Shown piece after piece: positions 1 to 6,857 of a DNA stretch of 18,136 bases (position 1 is the first letter of the stretch; every line of letters begins with the position of its first letter). A program made the translations under genes and the position numbers. The DNA is taken from contig DASXNG010000209.1 in assembly GCA_036495225.1 (NCBI GenBank), forward strand, positions 1 through 18,136, in the 5' to 3' direction. The notes under the pieces were generated by a model. It saw only the letters and a list, made by a program, of their open reading frames with translations. It had not been told where the DNA came from and ran no database searches. Source of the stretch: Galbitalea sp036495225. Its GTDB lineage: Bacteria; Actinomycetota; Actinomycetes; Actinomycetales; Microbacteriaceae.

Positions 1-476
1 GCTTCGATCACGCAACACTCGACCTCGGCGCGCTCGGCGCGGACGCGCGAATATGGCTAGCGCTGGGGCATCTCTTGGCTGGTGCAACCTTCGTGGCCGT
101 AGGTGTGACTCTCGCGATCCTTTGCAGACGAGTCGGCCAAGGTGACCCATTCACCGAGCTGGCCACGAGAGCGCTGCGCGCCACCGGCGTCACGGTGCTC
201 GTCGGAGGTCTCCTTTGGCAGGTGTGCCTCCAACTCGGACAGCGCCTCGCCATAGCAGACGTCTTCGGAGTCAAGGCCGGCCAGTGGATGAACAACGTCA
301 AGGGAATCACTCCCGACTCGGTCTATTGGCCAGGCGCCAGTGGCGACTTCGGTATCGACCTCTGGCCCATCGGCGTAGGCCTCGCACTCTTCGCCCTCGC
401 GACCGTATTCCGTTATGGCCAGAAGCTGGAGCGCGAACGCGCCGAGCTGCGCGAGGAAGTAAAGGGCCTGGTATGA
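1..476 (+). CDS. DUF2975 family membrane protein, copy 1 (5' truncated by window edge)
   Basis: The reading frame is open from base 3 with no upstream stop, so the real start lies outside the window. The visible C-terminal part has a hydrophobic helix, then the hallmark R-x-GQGDPF linker, two further hydrophobic helices (around VTVLVGGLLWQVCL and IGVGLALFALATVF) and a charged tail ending KLERERAELREEVKGLV. DUF2975 proteins are small four-helix membrane proteins of unknown biochemical function, often encoded beside a YozG-type Xre regulator (YoaS/YozG in Bacillus subtilis). That arrangement is present here. The TGA stop overlaps the ATG of the next gene as ATGA, so translation is probably coupled. 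Family assignment comes from topology, the GDPF motif and context; no function is claimed. Confidence 0.7.
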   Translation, partial: FDHATLDLGALGADARIWLALGHLLAGATFVAVGVTLAILCRRVGQGDPFTELATRALRATGVTVLVGGLLWQVCLQLGQRLAIADVFGVKAGQWMNNVKGITPDSVYWPGASGDFGIDLWPIGVGLALFALATVFRYGQKLERERAELREEVKGLV

Positions 477-1105
477 CCGCGAATGGAATTTCGACCACAC
501 TCCGTCGACCGCGCGCAATTCCGACGTTCGTCGGCTGGAGCGCTGCAGTCCTCGTTGTCGTGGCGCTGGGACTCCTGTGCTGGGACCAGATTCGACGCAC
601 CCTTGGCGCCCCGGTCGACGTCATGCTCACACCCGAGACACAGCCCCATCTCCCCCGACCGCGCGGGGGCACCGCAACCATTAACAGCTACGGCGTGGAT
701 GGCGTCGACGCGAGCTTGACGCACGTCTCGACCCAACTCCAGTGGCTCATCGGCAGCGAGATTGCCCTGAAATTCATCCTTATGACGGCGGTCATTCTCG
801 TGTTCGGCGTGGTGTGGGTGCGTACCAGTACCGGTCGGCCGTTCTCGCGGCTCGTTACTGTCTCTCTCGCTGTACTGGCGGTACTGGCCTTCGTCCTCGG
901 AAGCGGGCTCGACGCTCTCGATTCTCTGATCACACAGCGCGAGGCCTTTGAGGCCATCGGCAACTCAGGGGGACCCGATTTCTACTACAACGGCGGTTTC
1001 CAAATCTCCGGCCTCGGACTACTTTTCGGTCTCGGCATTGGTGTCCTGGCGAGTGCGTTTGCGATCGGCGCGAAGTTGACCCGGGAGACCGATGGGCTCG
1101 TCTGA
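473..1105 (+). CDS. DUF2975 family membrane protein, copy 2
   Basis: This 210-residue protein starts at ATG 473, which overlaps the previous stop by 4 nt. AGGG at 463-466 lies 6 nt upstream as a ribosome site. Hydrophobic helices lie near residues 18-38, 94-115, 124-144 and 180-205. Between the second and third helices is VRTSTGRPFSRLV, equivalent to the RVGQGDPFTEL linker of the upstream gene, and both proteins end in a helix followed by a charged tail with GLV. It therefore looks like a diverged tandem paralogue of copy 1. An extracytoplasmic loop rich in Gly, Asp and Tyr precedes the last helix. The two may form a heteromeric membrane complex that signals to, or is controlled by, the adjacent regulator; this is inferred from context only. 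Confidence 0.7.
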   Translation: MTANGISTTLRRPRAIPTFVGWSAAVLVVVALGLLCWDQIRRTLGAPVDVMLTPETQPHLPRPRGGTATINSYGVDGVDASLTHVSTQLQWLIGSEIALKFILMTAVILVFGVVWVRTSTGRPFSRLVTVSLAVLAVLAFVLGSGLDALDSLITQREAFEAIGNSGGPDFYYNGGFQISGLGLLFGLGIGVLASAFAIGAKLTRETDGLV

Positions 1106-1326
1106 TGTCTGACGAAGATTTCAGCGGCATCCACTGCCGCCTCGACGAACTACTGGTTGAGCGCGGGATGACGCTGACTCACCTCAGTGAGCTGGTGGGC
1201 GTGAGCGTGGTGAACCTGTCCATCCTGAAGAACGATCGTGCTCGCGCCATCCGGTATTCGACGCTGGATGCGATCTGCACGGCCCTCGACTGCGAGGTTG
1301 GTGACCTACTCGTACGCCTTCCCTGA
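1105..1326 (+). CDS. YozG-type Xre/Cro-C1 helix-turn-helix regulator
   Basis: A 73-residue protein that is almost entirely one Xre helix-turn-helix domain. Helix 2 lies near residues 23-32 (TLTHLSELVG), the recognition helix near 33-43 (VSVVNLSILKN), and then the RARAIRYSTLDAICTALDCEVGD signature of the small HTH family that includes YozG follows, with no ligand-binding domain. Its ATG overlaps the DUF2975 stop by one base (TGATG) and no clear independent ribosome site is visible, so it is probably translated by coupling. In this family the regulator normally partners a DUF2975 membrane protein and is likely to control its own operon. The inverted repeats just downstream are possible targets, but nothing proves it. 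Confidence 0.85.
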   Translation: MSDEDFSGIHCRLDELLVERGMTLTHLSELVGVSVVNLSILKNDRARAIRYSTLDAICTALDCEVGDLLVRLP

Positions 1327-1344
1327 CCGGAGCTGGGGCGTCGC

Positions 1345-1447
1345 GGCGGGAGATACTGTCCGGCGGCGGGAGATACGGCTCCCGCCGCCAGCACGTTTCT
1401 CCCGCCGGAGGGTGCAGTTACTCCCGCCGCAGATACGGTTACTCGCC
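1345..1447. repeat. Periodic GGCGGGAGWWAC repeat cluster (six copies, both orientations)
   Basis: In the gap between the HTH gene and the kinase gene, a 12-mer recurs. Two direct copies (GGCGGGAGATAC) lie at 1345-1356 and 1365-1376. Inverted copies lie at 1375-1386 (diverged, ACGGCTCCCGCC as read on +), 1395-1406 (GTTTCTCCCGCC) and 1417-1428 (GTTACTCCCGCC), with a shortened one at 1438-1447 (GTTACTCGCC). Starts within each orientation are 20, 20, 22 and 21 bp apart, about two helical turns. It could be a cluster of operator sites, a REP/BIME-like repeat or a transcription-end structure. I do not recognise a named element. Confidence 0.7.
1362..1389 (+). terminator. Strong GC-rich hairpin after the HTH gene (possible terminator)
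   Basis: GGCGGCGGGAG at 1362-1372 pairs perfectly with CTCCCGCCGCC at 1379-1389 around a six-base loop, 35 bp beyond the HTH stop. There is no T-run afterwards, so if it stops transcription it would be a tract-less terminator of the kind often proposed for high-G+C bacteria. It is built from two copies of the repeat cluster, so its role could equally be as a protein-binding palindrome. Confidence 0.45.
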
Positions 1448-1507
1448 ATGACGAAGCCGCCACCGCGGGTTCGACTGTGGCACGGGGTCCGTCTGTAGGG
1501 TGGCAGC

Positions 1508-2491
1508 ATGTACGGCTTACCCGGCTTCGAGTCGAGCGACGAACCCGAACAACTCGAGTTTGAGCGGCTCAGCGAGTCTGACGCGATCGACATCGCTGAC
1601 CAGTTCTTCATGCTGGATGCGTGGTCGGCCACGCGACTGGCCACCGAGCGGGATGACACGTTTCGGCTCACCACGTCTGAGGGCGATCGCGTGCTCAAGG
1701 TCGCCCACCCGGCCGACTCGTACGAGTTCATCTCCCTGCAGCTCGACGCACTCAGGCACGCGTCCAAGGTCGATCACAAACTGCCGCTGCAACGCATTAC
1801 CGCGACCCCGGGCGGCGGGGACGCTCTCTCACTGGCGAACGGGCGCATGGCCTGGGTGTTGGAGTGGCTGCCGGGCGACCTTCTCCTTCACACCCCGACG
1901 GGGCCCGACGAGCTCGGGGCGCTGGGCGACGCGCTCGGCAGGCTGTCGAAGGCCCTCGGCAAATACAAGAACGAGGCCGCGACACGTCTCTCCGCCTGGG
2001 ACCTGCAAACGGTTCCGAGGCTCGCAACGCTCCTCGCCGAGCTGCCGAACGACGCAGCAAGCGCGGCGATTGCGCGCTTCAACGAGCGCGTGGCGCCGCG
2101 AGCGAGTGAACTGCCAACCCAGATCATCCACAACGACTTCAACCCGGGCAACGTCCTGGTCGACCCCAGTGCACCGCGCTTCGTCACGGGCATCCTCGAC
2201 TTCGGCGATGTTGTGCACTCGTTTCGCGTCGCCGACCTCGCGGTCGCGCTCTCCTACCAAATCGTGCCGATGCGCCACAACTGGGAAGACCTCGCGCCCA
2301 TGATCGCGGCCTTCGAGCGCCATGTTCCCCTTAACACCGCAGAGCACGAAGTCTTGCGCGACCTCGTCGCCGCACGCTTCGCGCAGCGTATTCTCGTGAA
2401 CGGATGGCTCTCCCGCTTCGACGGCGAACGTGACGGCCAACACGACGCAATCGTCACAGCCCTCTCGGCGCTACTCAGTATGGAGGCGTGA
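1508..2491 (+). CDS. APH-fold small-molecule kinase (phosphotransferase), hydroxylysine-kinase-like by context
   Basis: A 327-residue protein of the aminoglycoside phosphotransferase/choline kinase-like fold. K64 in RVLKVAHP is the likely ATP lysine. The catalytic loop is H208-N-D210-F-N-P-G-N215, with D210 as the base. D231-F-G-D is the metal-binding motif, followed by the usual RVADLAVALSY segment. ATG 1508 has AGGG 7 nt upstream. It overlaps by one base the gene for a class III PLP enzyme resembling phosphohydroxylysine/phosphoethanolamine phospho-lyases. In mammals the corresponding kinase (HYKK) also has an APH fold, so phosphorylation of an amino-alcohol for the neighbouring lyase is the best guess. 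Antibiotic resistance is an alternative but is less likely in this operon. Confidence 0.8.
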   Translation: MYGLPGFESSDEPEQLEFERLSESDAIDIADQFFMLDAWSATRLATERDDTFRLTTSEGDRVLKVAHPADSYEFISLQLDALRHASKVDHKLPLQRITATPGGGDALSLANGRMAWVLEWLPGDLLLHTPTGPDELGALGDALGRLSKALGKYKNEAATRLSAWDLQTVPRLATLLAELPNDAASAAIARFNERVAPRASELPTQIIHNDFNPGNVLVDPSAPRFVTGILDFGDVVHSFRVADLAVALSYQIVPMRHNWEDLAPMIAAFERHVPLNTAEHEVLRDLVAARFAQRILVNGWLSRFDGERDGQHDAIVTALSALLSMEA

Positions 2492-3738
2492 TGCCTGGCC
2501 CAACCGCATACTTCGACCCAGCGACCCTCGATCGCCTGGATTCCAACACTCGCGATCTGGTCGAGCGACGCATCCGCGCGTTGGGCAGCGCCTACCGCCT
2601 CTTCTATGAGGAACCGGTGCAGTTCGTCCGCGGGAGCGGCACCAAGCTCTACACGGCGGACGGCACCGAGTACCTCGATGCCTACAACAACGTTCCTTCG
2701 GTTGGCCACGCCCACCCACGAGTCGCGGCGGCCATCGCAGAGCAGGCCGCGAGGCTCACCACTCACACCCGGTACCTCGATCGCGCGCTCGTCGACTACG
2801 CGGAAGACCTCCTCGGCGAGTTCCCTCCGCACCTCGGCAACATCATGTTCACGTGCACGGGTTCGGAGGCGAACGACCTCGCGCTGCGCATCAGTAAGGC
2901 GGCGACCGGCGGCACGGGCGTGATCGTCACCGAGAACGCCTACCACGGTGTCACGACCGAGATCGCGGCCATCTCGCCCTCCCTCGGCGGCCTCGACTCG
3001 ATCCAGAGCTGGGTTCGAGTGGTGCCTGCACCGGGCGACGGCGACTTCGCTCGTGACGTGCAGGCGGCCATCGACGACCTGATCGCCGGCGGCATCCGTC
3101 CCGCGGCGCTTATCGTCGATACGATCTTCGCCTCGGACGGCGTGCGACCGGATGTCCCGGACTTCGCGGAAGCCGTCGACAGCATCCGCGCCGCAGGCGG
3201 CCTCTTCATCGCCGACGAGGTGCAGCCGGGGTTCGGACGACTCGGCACCGCCATGTGGGGCTTCGAACGCCACGGGCTGGAGCCGGATCTCGTCACACTC
3301 GGCAAGCCCATGGGCAACGGACATCCGATCGCTGCCGTGGTCGCGAGGCCGAGCCTCGTGGATGCGTTCGGCGCCCACGCGCGTTACTTCAATACGTTCG
3401 GCGGCAGCTCCGTCTCGATCGCCGCGGCCCAGGCGACGCTCGATGTACTCCGCGACGAGGATCTCGCGGCCAACGCGCTCGCCATGGGCGACTACCTGCT
3501 TGGCGAACTGCCCTCGATCGACGGCGTGCTCGAGGCCCGCGGAAGTGGGCTGTTCATCGGCGTTCGGGTGGAGAACGAGGATGTCGCGCTCGGAGCCGTC
3601 AACGCCCTGAAGCGTCGGCGAATTCTGCTCGGCGAATCTGGGTTACACAACGACGTGCTGAAGATTCGGCCGCCGTTGGTGTTCGACCGATCGGACGCCG
3701 ATCGTCTACTTGAGGGACTGAGCGAGGTGTTGTCATGA
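2491..3738 (+). CDS. Class III PLP enzyme, phospho-lyase type (ETNPPL/PHYKPL-like)
   Basis: A 415-residue fold-type I PLP enzyme. TCTGSEANDLALR forms the cofactor phosphate site. D242-E-V-Q245 holds the PLP ring nitrogen. K272 in LGKPMGNGHPIAAV is the Schiff-base lysine. Segments such as YLDAYNNVPSVGHAHP and ADEVQPGFGRLG follow the human ETNPPL/PHYKPL subgroup more closely than ordinary ornithine or GABA transaminases. Those enzymes eliminate phosphate and ammonia from phosphoethanolamine or 5-phosphohydroxylysine to give an aldehyde. ATG 2491 is preferred over GTG 2488 because GGAGG at 2482-2486 sits 4 nt before it and one base overlaps the kinase stop. A true transaminase activity remains possible. 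Confidence 0.85.
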   Translation: MPGPTAYFDPATLDRLDSNTRDLVERRIRALGSAYRLFYEEPVQFVRGSGTKLYTADGTEYLDAYNNVPSVGHAHPRVAAAIAEQAARLTTHTRYLDRALVDYAEDLLGEFPPHLGNIMFTCTGSEANDLALRISKAATGGTGVIVTENAYHGVTTEIAAISPSLGGLDSIQSWVRVVPAPGDGDFARDVQAAIDDLIAGGIRPAALIVDTIFASDGVRPDVPDFAEAVDSIRAAGGLFIADEVQPGFGRLGTAMWGFERHGLEPDLVTLGKPMGNGHPIAAVVARPSLVDAFGAHARYFNTFGGSSVSIAAAQATLDVLRDEDLAANALAMGDYLLGELPSIDGVLEARGSGLFIGVRVENEDVALGAVNALKRRRILLGESGLHNDVLKIRPPLVFDRSDADRLLEGLSEVLS

Positions 3739-4754
3739 GCAACCTGGAGAAGGATCCGGTGGAAATTGTGGAGGGCCCGGGCCCTGAGGCACTCGATGGG
3801 GTCGCATCGATGAACTCAGCGACCGAGGGGGGCTCAGCGTCCGTAGTTCTCCTCGACCCGCGCGATGTACCGCTCGGTGGCCCCCGCGCCATGCAGGTTC
3901 GGCGCACCCTGCCGCAGCGAGCCAGGAGCCTGATCGGCGCGTGGTGCTTCATCGACCACTACGGTCCGGACCCGGTGCACGCGACGGGAGGCATGACGGT
4001 TCCGCCGCATCCGCACACCGGTCTTCAGACTGTGAGTTGGCTGTTCGCTGGTGAGATCGATCACCGAGACAGTGTCGGGTCCCACGCGGTGGTTCGCCCC
4101 GGCGAACTGAACCTGATGACCGCTGGGAGCGGCATCCAGCATTCGGAAGTGTCGCTGCCCGAGACCACCGTGCTTCACGGCGCCCAACTCTGGATTGCGC
4201 TGCCTGAGGCCACGAGGCACGCGTCCCCCTTCTTCGAGCGCTTCGTGCCTGAGCCGTTCGACTTCGGCGGCGCCACGGTTCACGTCTTTCTGGGTGAGCT
4301 GCTTGGCCACCGATCAACCGCAAAGACCTTCAGTCGGCTGGTCGGCGCCCAACTCGAGCTGCCCGCGAACACCACGATCGAAGTACCCGTCGACCCGACG
4401 TTCGAACACGGAATTCTTGTGGATGCCGGGTCCCCGACCGTCGAGGCAGCTCCGGTAGCGAAAGACCAGCTGGCCTATCTGGGACCGGGCCGGGACAGCA
4501 TCACAGTCTCGAGCGGCGACGAGCCGCTGCGTGCACTGCTAGTCGGGGGCGAACCGCTCGGCGAGCAGATAGTCATGTGGTGGAACTTCATCGGTCGAAG
4601 CCACGAAGAGATCGTCGAATTCCGCCGCCAGTGGCAGACCGAAGTCATCGCGGGCGAAGATCTCGATGGTCGATTCGGCCACGTGGACGGCTACGACGGG
4701 CGCGCTCTTCCCGCGCCGGAACTGCCGAACGTGAGGCTGCGGCCGCGCGACTAG
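3735..4754 (+). CDS. Pirin family protein (cupin)
   Basis: A 339-residue bicupin of the pirin family. The N-terminal cupin carries the expected metal ligands: H92 and H94 in PPHPHTGLQT, H136 in GIQHSE, and E138. These match the His-His-His-Glu set of human pirin. The LIGAWCFIDHYGPDPV and LNLMTAGSGIQHSE blocks are family hallmarks. The C-terminal half has the pirin-C pattern, ending with GGEPLGEQIVMWWNFIGRSHEEI. Bacterial pirins are variously reported as quercetinase-like dioxygenases or redox/metabolic regulators, and the substrate here is unknown. The start overlaps the PLP-enzyme stop (ATGA), suggesting co-translation. The first 35 residues are a low-complexity extension. The stop TAG shares bases with the stop of the opposing small gene. 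Confidence 0.92.
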   Translation: MSNLEKDPVEIVEGPGPEALDGVASMNSATEGGSASVVLLDPRDVPLGGPRAMQVRRTLPQRARSLIGAWCFIDHYGPDPVHATGGMTVPPHPHTGLQTVSWLFAGEIDHRDSVGSHAVVRPGELNLMTAGSGIQHSEVSLPETTVLHGAQLWIALPEATRHASPFFERFVPEPFDFGGATVHVFLGELLGHRSTAKTFSRLVGAQLELPANTTIEVPVDPTFEHGILVDAGSPTVEAAPVAKDQLAYLGPGRDSITVSSGDEPLRALLVGGEPLGEQIVMWWNFIGRSHEEIVEFRRQWQTEVIAGEDLDGRFGHVDGYDGRALPAPELPNVRLRPRD

Positions 4755-4933
4755 CGGGACTTCGCCTGGCTGGCAGCGAACTTGGCGCGCTCCTCGGCCT
4801 CGATGCGGGCCGACTCCTTGCGCTCTGTCCTGTCTGCCCGAAGAATCGCACGCATCGAGAACCAGAAGATGAGGCCGACCAGTACGGTCGGTGCGAGTGC
4901 GAAGATCACTCCACCCCATGCGGTTGTTGGCAT
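4751..4933 (-). CDS. Small single-helix membrane protein (60 aa)
   Basis: The protein has a hydrophobic N-terminal helix (about residues 7-28, GVIFALAPTVLVGLIFWFSM), then a highly charged helix, RADRTERKESARIEAEERAK, and an S/K/R-rich end. This suggests a membrane-anchored protein with a cytoplasmic, possibly coiled tail. It has no recognised domain. It is the last gene of the - strand run, 23 bp after the 30-codon ORF. It meets pirin tail to tail: the plus-strand sequence CTAG at 4751-4754 gives a TAG on each strand. Clear coding composition and membrane topology argue that it is real; function is unknown. Confidence 0.7.
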   Translation of the reverse strand: MPTTAWGGVIFALAPTVLVGLIFWFSMRAILRADRTERKESARIEAEERAKFAASQAKSR

Positions 4934-4956
4934 GGCTTCAGGGTACCCGTTCGCGG

Positions 4957-5049
4957 CTAGCCGTGACCTGTGAGAAAGACGTACGCAATCACCAGCAGGA
5001 TTCCGATGAGTGCGACGGTCATGGCGACGCGCGAGGCCCGGCGGTTCAT
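4957..5049 (-). CDS. Tiny single-pass membrane protein (30 aa)
   Basis: The predicted peptide begins MNRRASRVAMTVALIGILLV, continues with a hydrophobic stretch and ends FLTGHG. It has a basic N terminus followed by one hydrophobic helix, the profile of a short inner-membrane peptide or an uncleaved signal anchor. The ATG overlaps the TGA of the 81-residue upstream gene as ATGA, which supports a genuine coupled ORF. A longer frame to 5145 exists, but its N-terminal part is an Arg/His-rich shadow of the upstream gene. There is no family assignment. Size alone makes this uncertain. Confidence 0.5.
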   Translation of the reverse strand: MNRRASRVAMTVALIGILLVIAYVFLTGHG

Positions 5050-5294
5050 CGAGCCTTCGTGAGCTCTCCGACGACGCCGATGAGAATCATGACGATCGCG
5101 AAACCGCCGACGACGAACCACAGGCCGATCTGGTTGCGGTTCCAACCGGCCTTTTCCTTGCGTTCGGCGAGCGACAGTTCCGGCTGAGGTTCCTTGGTGA
5201 ACTTCACCTTCTTGGGTTCTGACGGCTGCGCCTCAACGGAGTCGGCTGGCTGCGAGCCATCCGGAGCATCAAGTGGCGATTGTGGATCGGTCAT
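5046..5294 (-). CDS. Small membrane protein with acidic/proline-rich N terminus (82 codons)
   Basis: The N-terminal half is polar, rich in Asp, Pro, Ser and Glu, with a basic KKVKFTKEPQPE stretch. After LAERKEKAGWNRNQIGLW comes one transmembrane helix (about residues 57-77, FVVGGFAIVMILIGVVGEL) and a short basic end. It starts 9 bp after lysS stops and is probably co-transcribed with it. Its stop overlaps the start of the 30-residue membrane peptide. The conserved-looking junction WNRNQIGLWFVVGG suggests a defined membrane-interface motif. No function is recognised. Confidence 0.7.
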   Translation of the reverse strand: MTDPQSPLDAPDGSQPADSVEAQPSEPKKVKFTKEPQPELSLAERKEKAGWNRNQIGLWFVVGGFAIVMILIGVVGELTKAR

Positions 5295-5303
5295 GCCAGC
5301 ACC

Positions 5304-6803
5304 CTACTTCACGAGCGGGAAGAGGATGGTCTCCCGAATTCCGAGGCCGGTCAGGGCCATGAGCAGCCGGTCGATCCCCATCCCCATGCCACCGCTCGGC
5401 GGCATCCCGAATTCGAGGGCACGCAGGAATTCTTCGTCCAGCCGCATCGCCTCCGGATCACCCTGGCTCGCGAGCAGCGCCTGCTCAACGAATCGCTCGC
5501 GCTGGATGACTGGGTCGACAAGCTCCGAATACGCGGTCGCAAGCTCGAACCCGCGAACGTACAGGTCCCACTTTTCGACCACACCAGGCTTGGAACGATG
5601 CTCCCGCACGAGCGGTGACGTCTCGACCGGAAAGTCCATCACGAAGGTGGGGCGCACGAGCGAACCCTTCACGAAGTGCTCCCACAGCTCCTCGACCAGC
5701 TTGCCGTGGGTGGGCAACGCCAACTCGATGCCCACCAGTTCCGCGAGCGGGAGCAGCTCCTCGAGCGGAGTCGACGGTGTGATCTCGACACCGGAGGCAG
5801 CAGAAAGCGACTCGTACATGTCGAGGCGGTCCCAGTCGCCGCCGAAGTCGTAGTCGGAGCCATCCGCCCAGGTCACGGTCGTCGAACCGGCGATCGCCGT
5901 TGCCGCGTTCTGGATCATCTCCTGCGTGAGGTCGGCCATCTGGTGATAGTCGCCGTAGGCCTGATAGGCCTCGAGCATCGCGAATTCCGGTGAGTGGGTC
6001 GAGTCGGCGCCCTCGTTGCGGAAGTTGCGGTTGATCTCGAACACCCGGTCGATGCCTCCAACAACCGCACGCTTGAGGAAGAGCTCTGGGGCTATCCGCA
6101 GGTAGAGCTCGGTGTCGAAGGCGTTGCTGTGGGTAGTAAACGGACGCGCGGCCGCACCGCCGTGCATGGTCTGCAGCATGGGTGTCTCGACCTCGAGATA
6201 CCCGTGGCCAGCGAAGGTCGACCGCAGCGAGGAATTGACGGTCGCGCGTGCGCGAACCACGTAACGAGCGCGCTCGCGAACTATGAGGTCGAGATAGCGG
6301 CTGCGAACGCGCGACTCCTCGCTGAGCTCGTTGTGAAGGTTCGGCAGAGGCAACAGCGCCTTCGACGTGATGCGCCAGTCCGAGACGAAGATAGAAAGCT
6401 CGCCGGTGCGGCTGGCGATGATCTCGCCGGTCACGAACAGGTGGTCGCCCAGGTCGACGAGCTCCTTGAAGAGGGCGAGCGACTCCTCGCCGATCTCGCC
6501 GAGACTGAACATGGCCTGCAGGCGGTCGCCGTCGCCGGCCTGTAACTGTACGAAGCAGAGCTTGCCCGAATTGCGCAGGAACATCACACGCCCAGCGAGC
6601 GACGCGGTCTCACCGGTCTTCTCGTCTGCGGCAAGGTGGTCGAATCGCGCCCGCACAGAGCCGATGGTGTCGGTGATCGGCACCCCGACTGGGTACGCGC
6701 CAAGCCCAAGCTCGATGAGCCGCTCCCGCTTGGCGAGCCGCACGGCCTTCTGCTCCGAAATTTCTGCTTCGGTCAGTTCTGGCTCGGTCTCGGTGTCACT
6801 CAT
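5304..6803 (-). CDS. lysS: Lysyl-tRNA synthetase, class II
   Basis: This 499-residue enzyme charges tRNA-Lys with lysine in the cytoplasm. An N-terminal helix leads into an OB-fold anticodon-binding domain (about 66-150, starting at SLAGRVMFLRNSGKL). The class II catalytic core follows: motif 1 near 198-210 (AGHGYLEVETPML), motif 2 at 255-274 (FEINRNFRNEGADSTHSPEF) and motif 3 at 474-485 (GMGIDRLLMALT). The length is typical of bacterial LysS without an extra domain. The start has AGGAG 7 nt upstream, 54 bp after panC. Three small membrane-protein genes follow on the same strand. Confidence 0.98.
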   Translation of the reverse strand: MSDTETEPELTEAEISEQKAVRLAKRERLIELGLGAYPVGVPITDTIGSVRARFDHLAADEKTGETASLAGRVMFLRNSGKLCFVQLQAGDGDRLQAMFSLGEIGEESLALFKELVDLGDHLFVTGEIIASRTGELSIFVSDWRITSKALLPLPNLHNELSEESRVRSRYLDLIVRERARYVVRARATVNSSLRSTFAGHGYLEVETPMLQTMHGGAAARPFTTHSNAFDTELYLRIAPELFLKRAVVGGIDRVFEINRNFRNEGADSTHSPEFAMLEAYQAYGDYHQMADLTQEMIQNAATAIAGSTTVTWADGSDYDFGGDWDRLDMYESLSAASGVEITPSTPLEELLPLAELVGIELALPTHGKLVEELWEHFVKGSLVRPTFVMDFPVETSPLVREHRSKPGVVEKWDLYVRGFELATAYSELVDPVIQRERFVEQALLASQGDPEAMRLDEEFLRALEFGMPPSGGMGMGIDRLLMALTGLGIRETILFPLVK

Positions 6804-6857
6804 TGGGGCTCCTGCGTTACGCGGTCAACCGTCCCATGGTATCTGGGCCGAGCCGGG

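Noticed and set aside
1345..1447. CRISPR array
   Set aside because: Repeats are only about 12 bp, occur in both orientations, lack uniform spacers, and no cas genes are near.
1508..2491. Aminoglycoside resistance gene
   Set aside because: The APH fold is shared by many metabolic kinases, and the operon with a phospho-lyase-type enzyme points to metabolism. There is no mobile-element context.
3772..3785. Perfect 14-bp palindrome AGGGCCCGGGCCCT near the pirin start
   Set aside because: It lies inside the coding N terminus (VEGPGPE), has no loop or partner copy, and GC-only palindromes are likely in such DNA.
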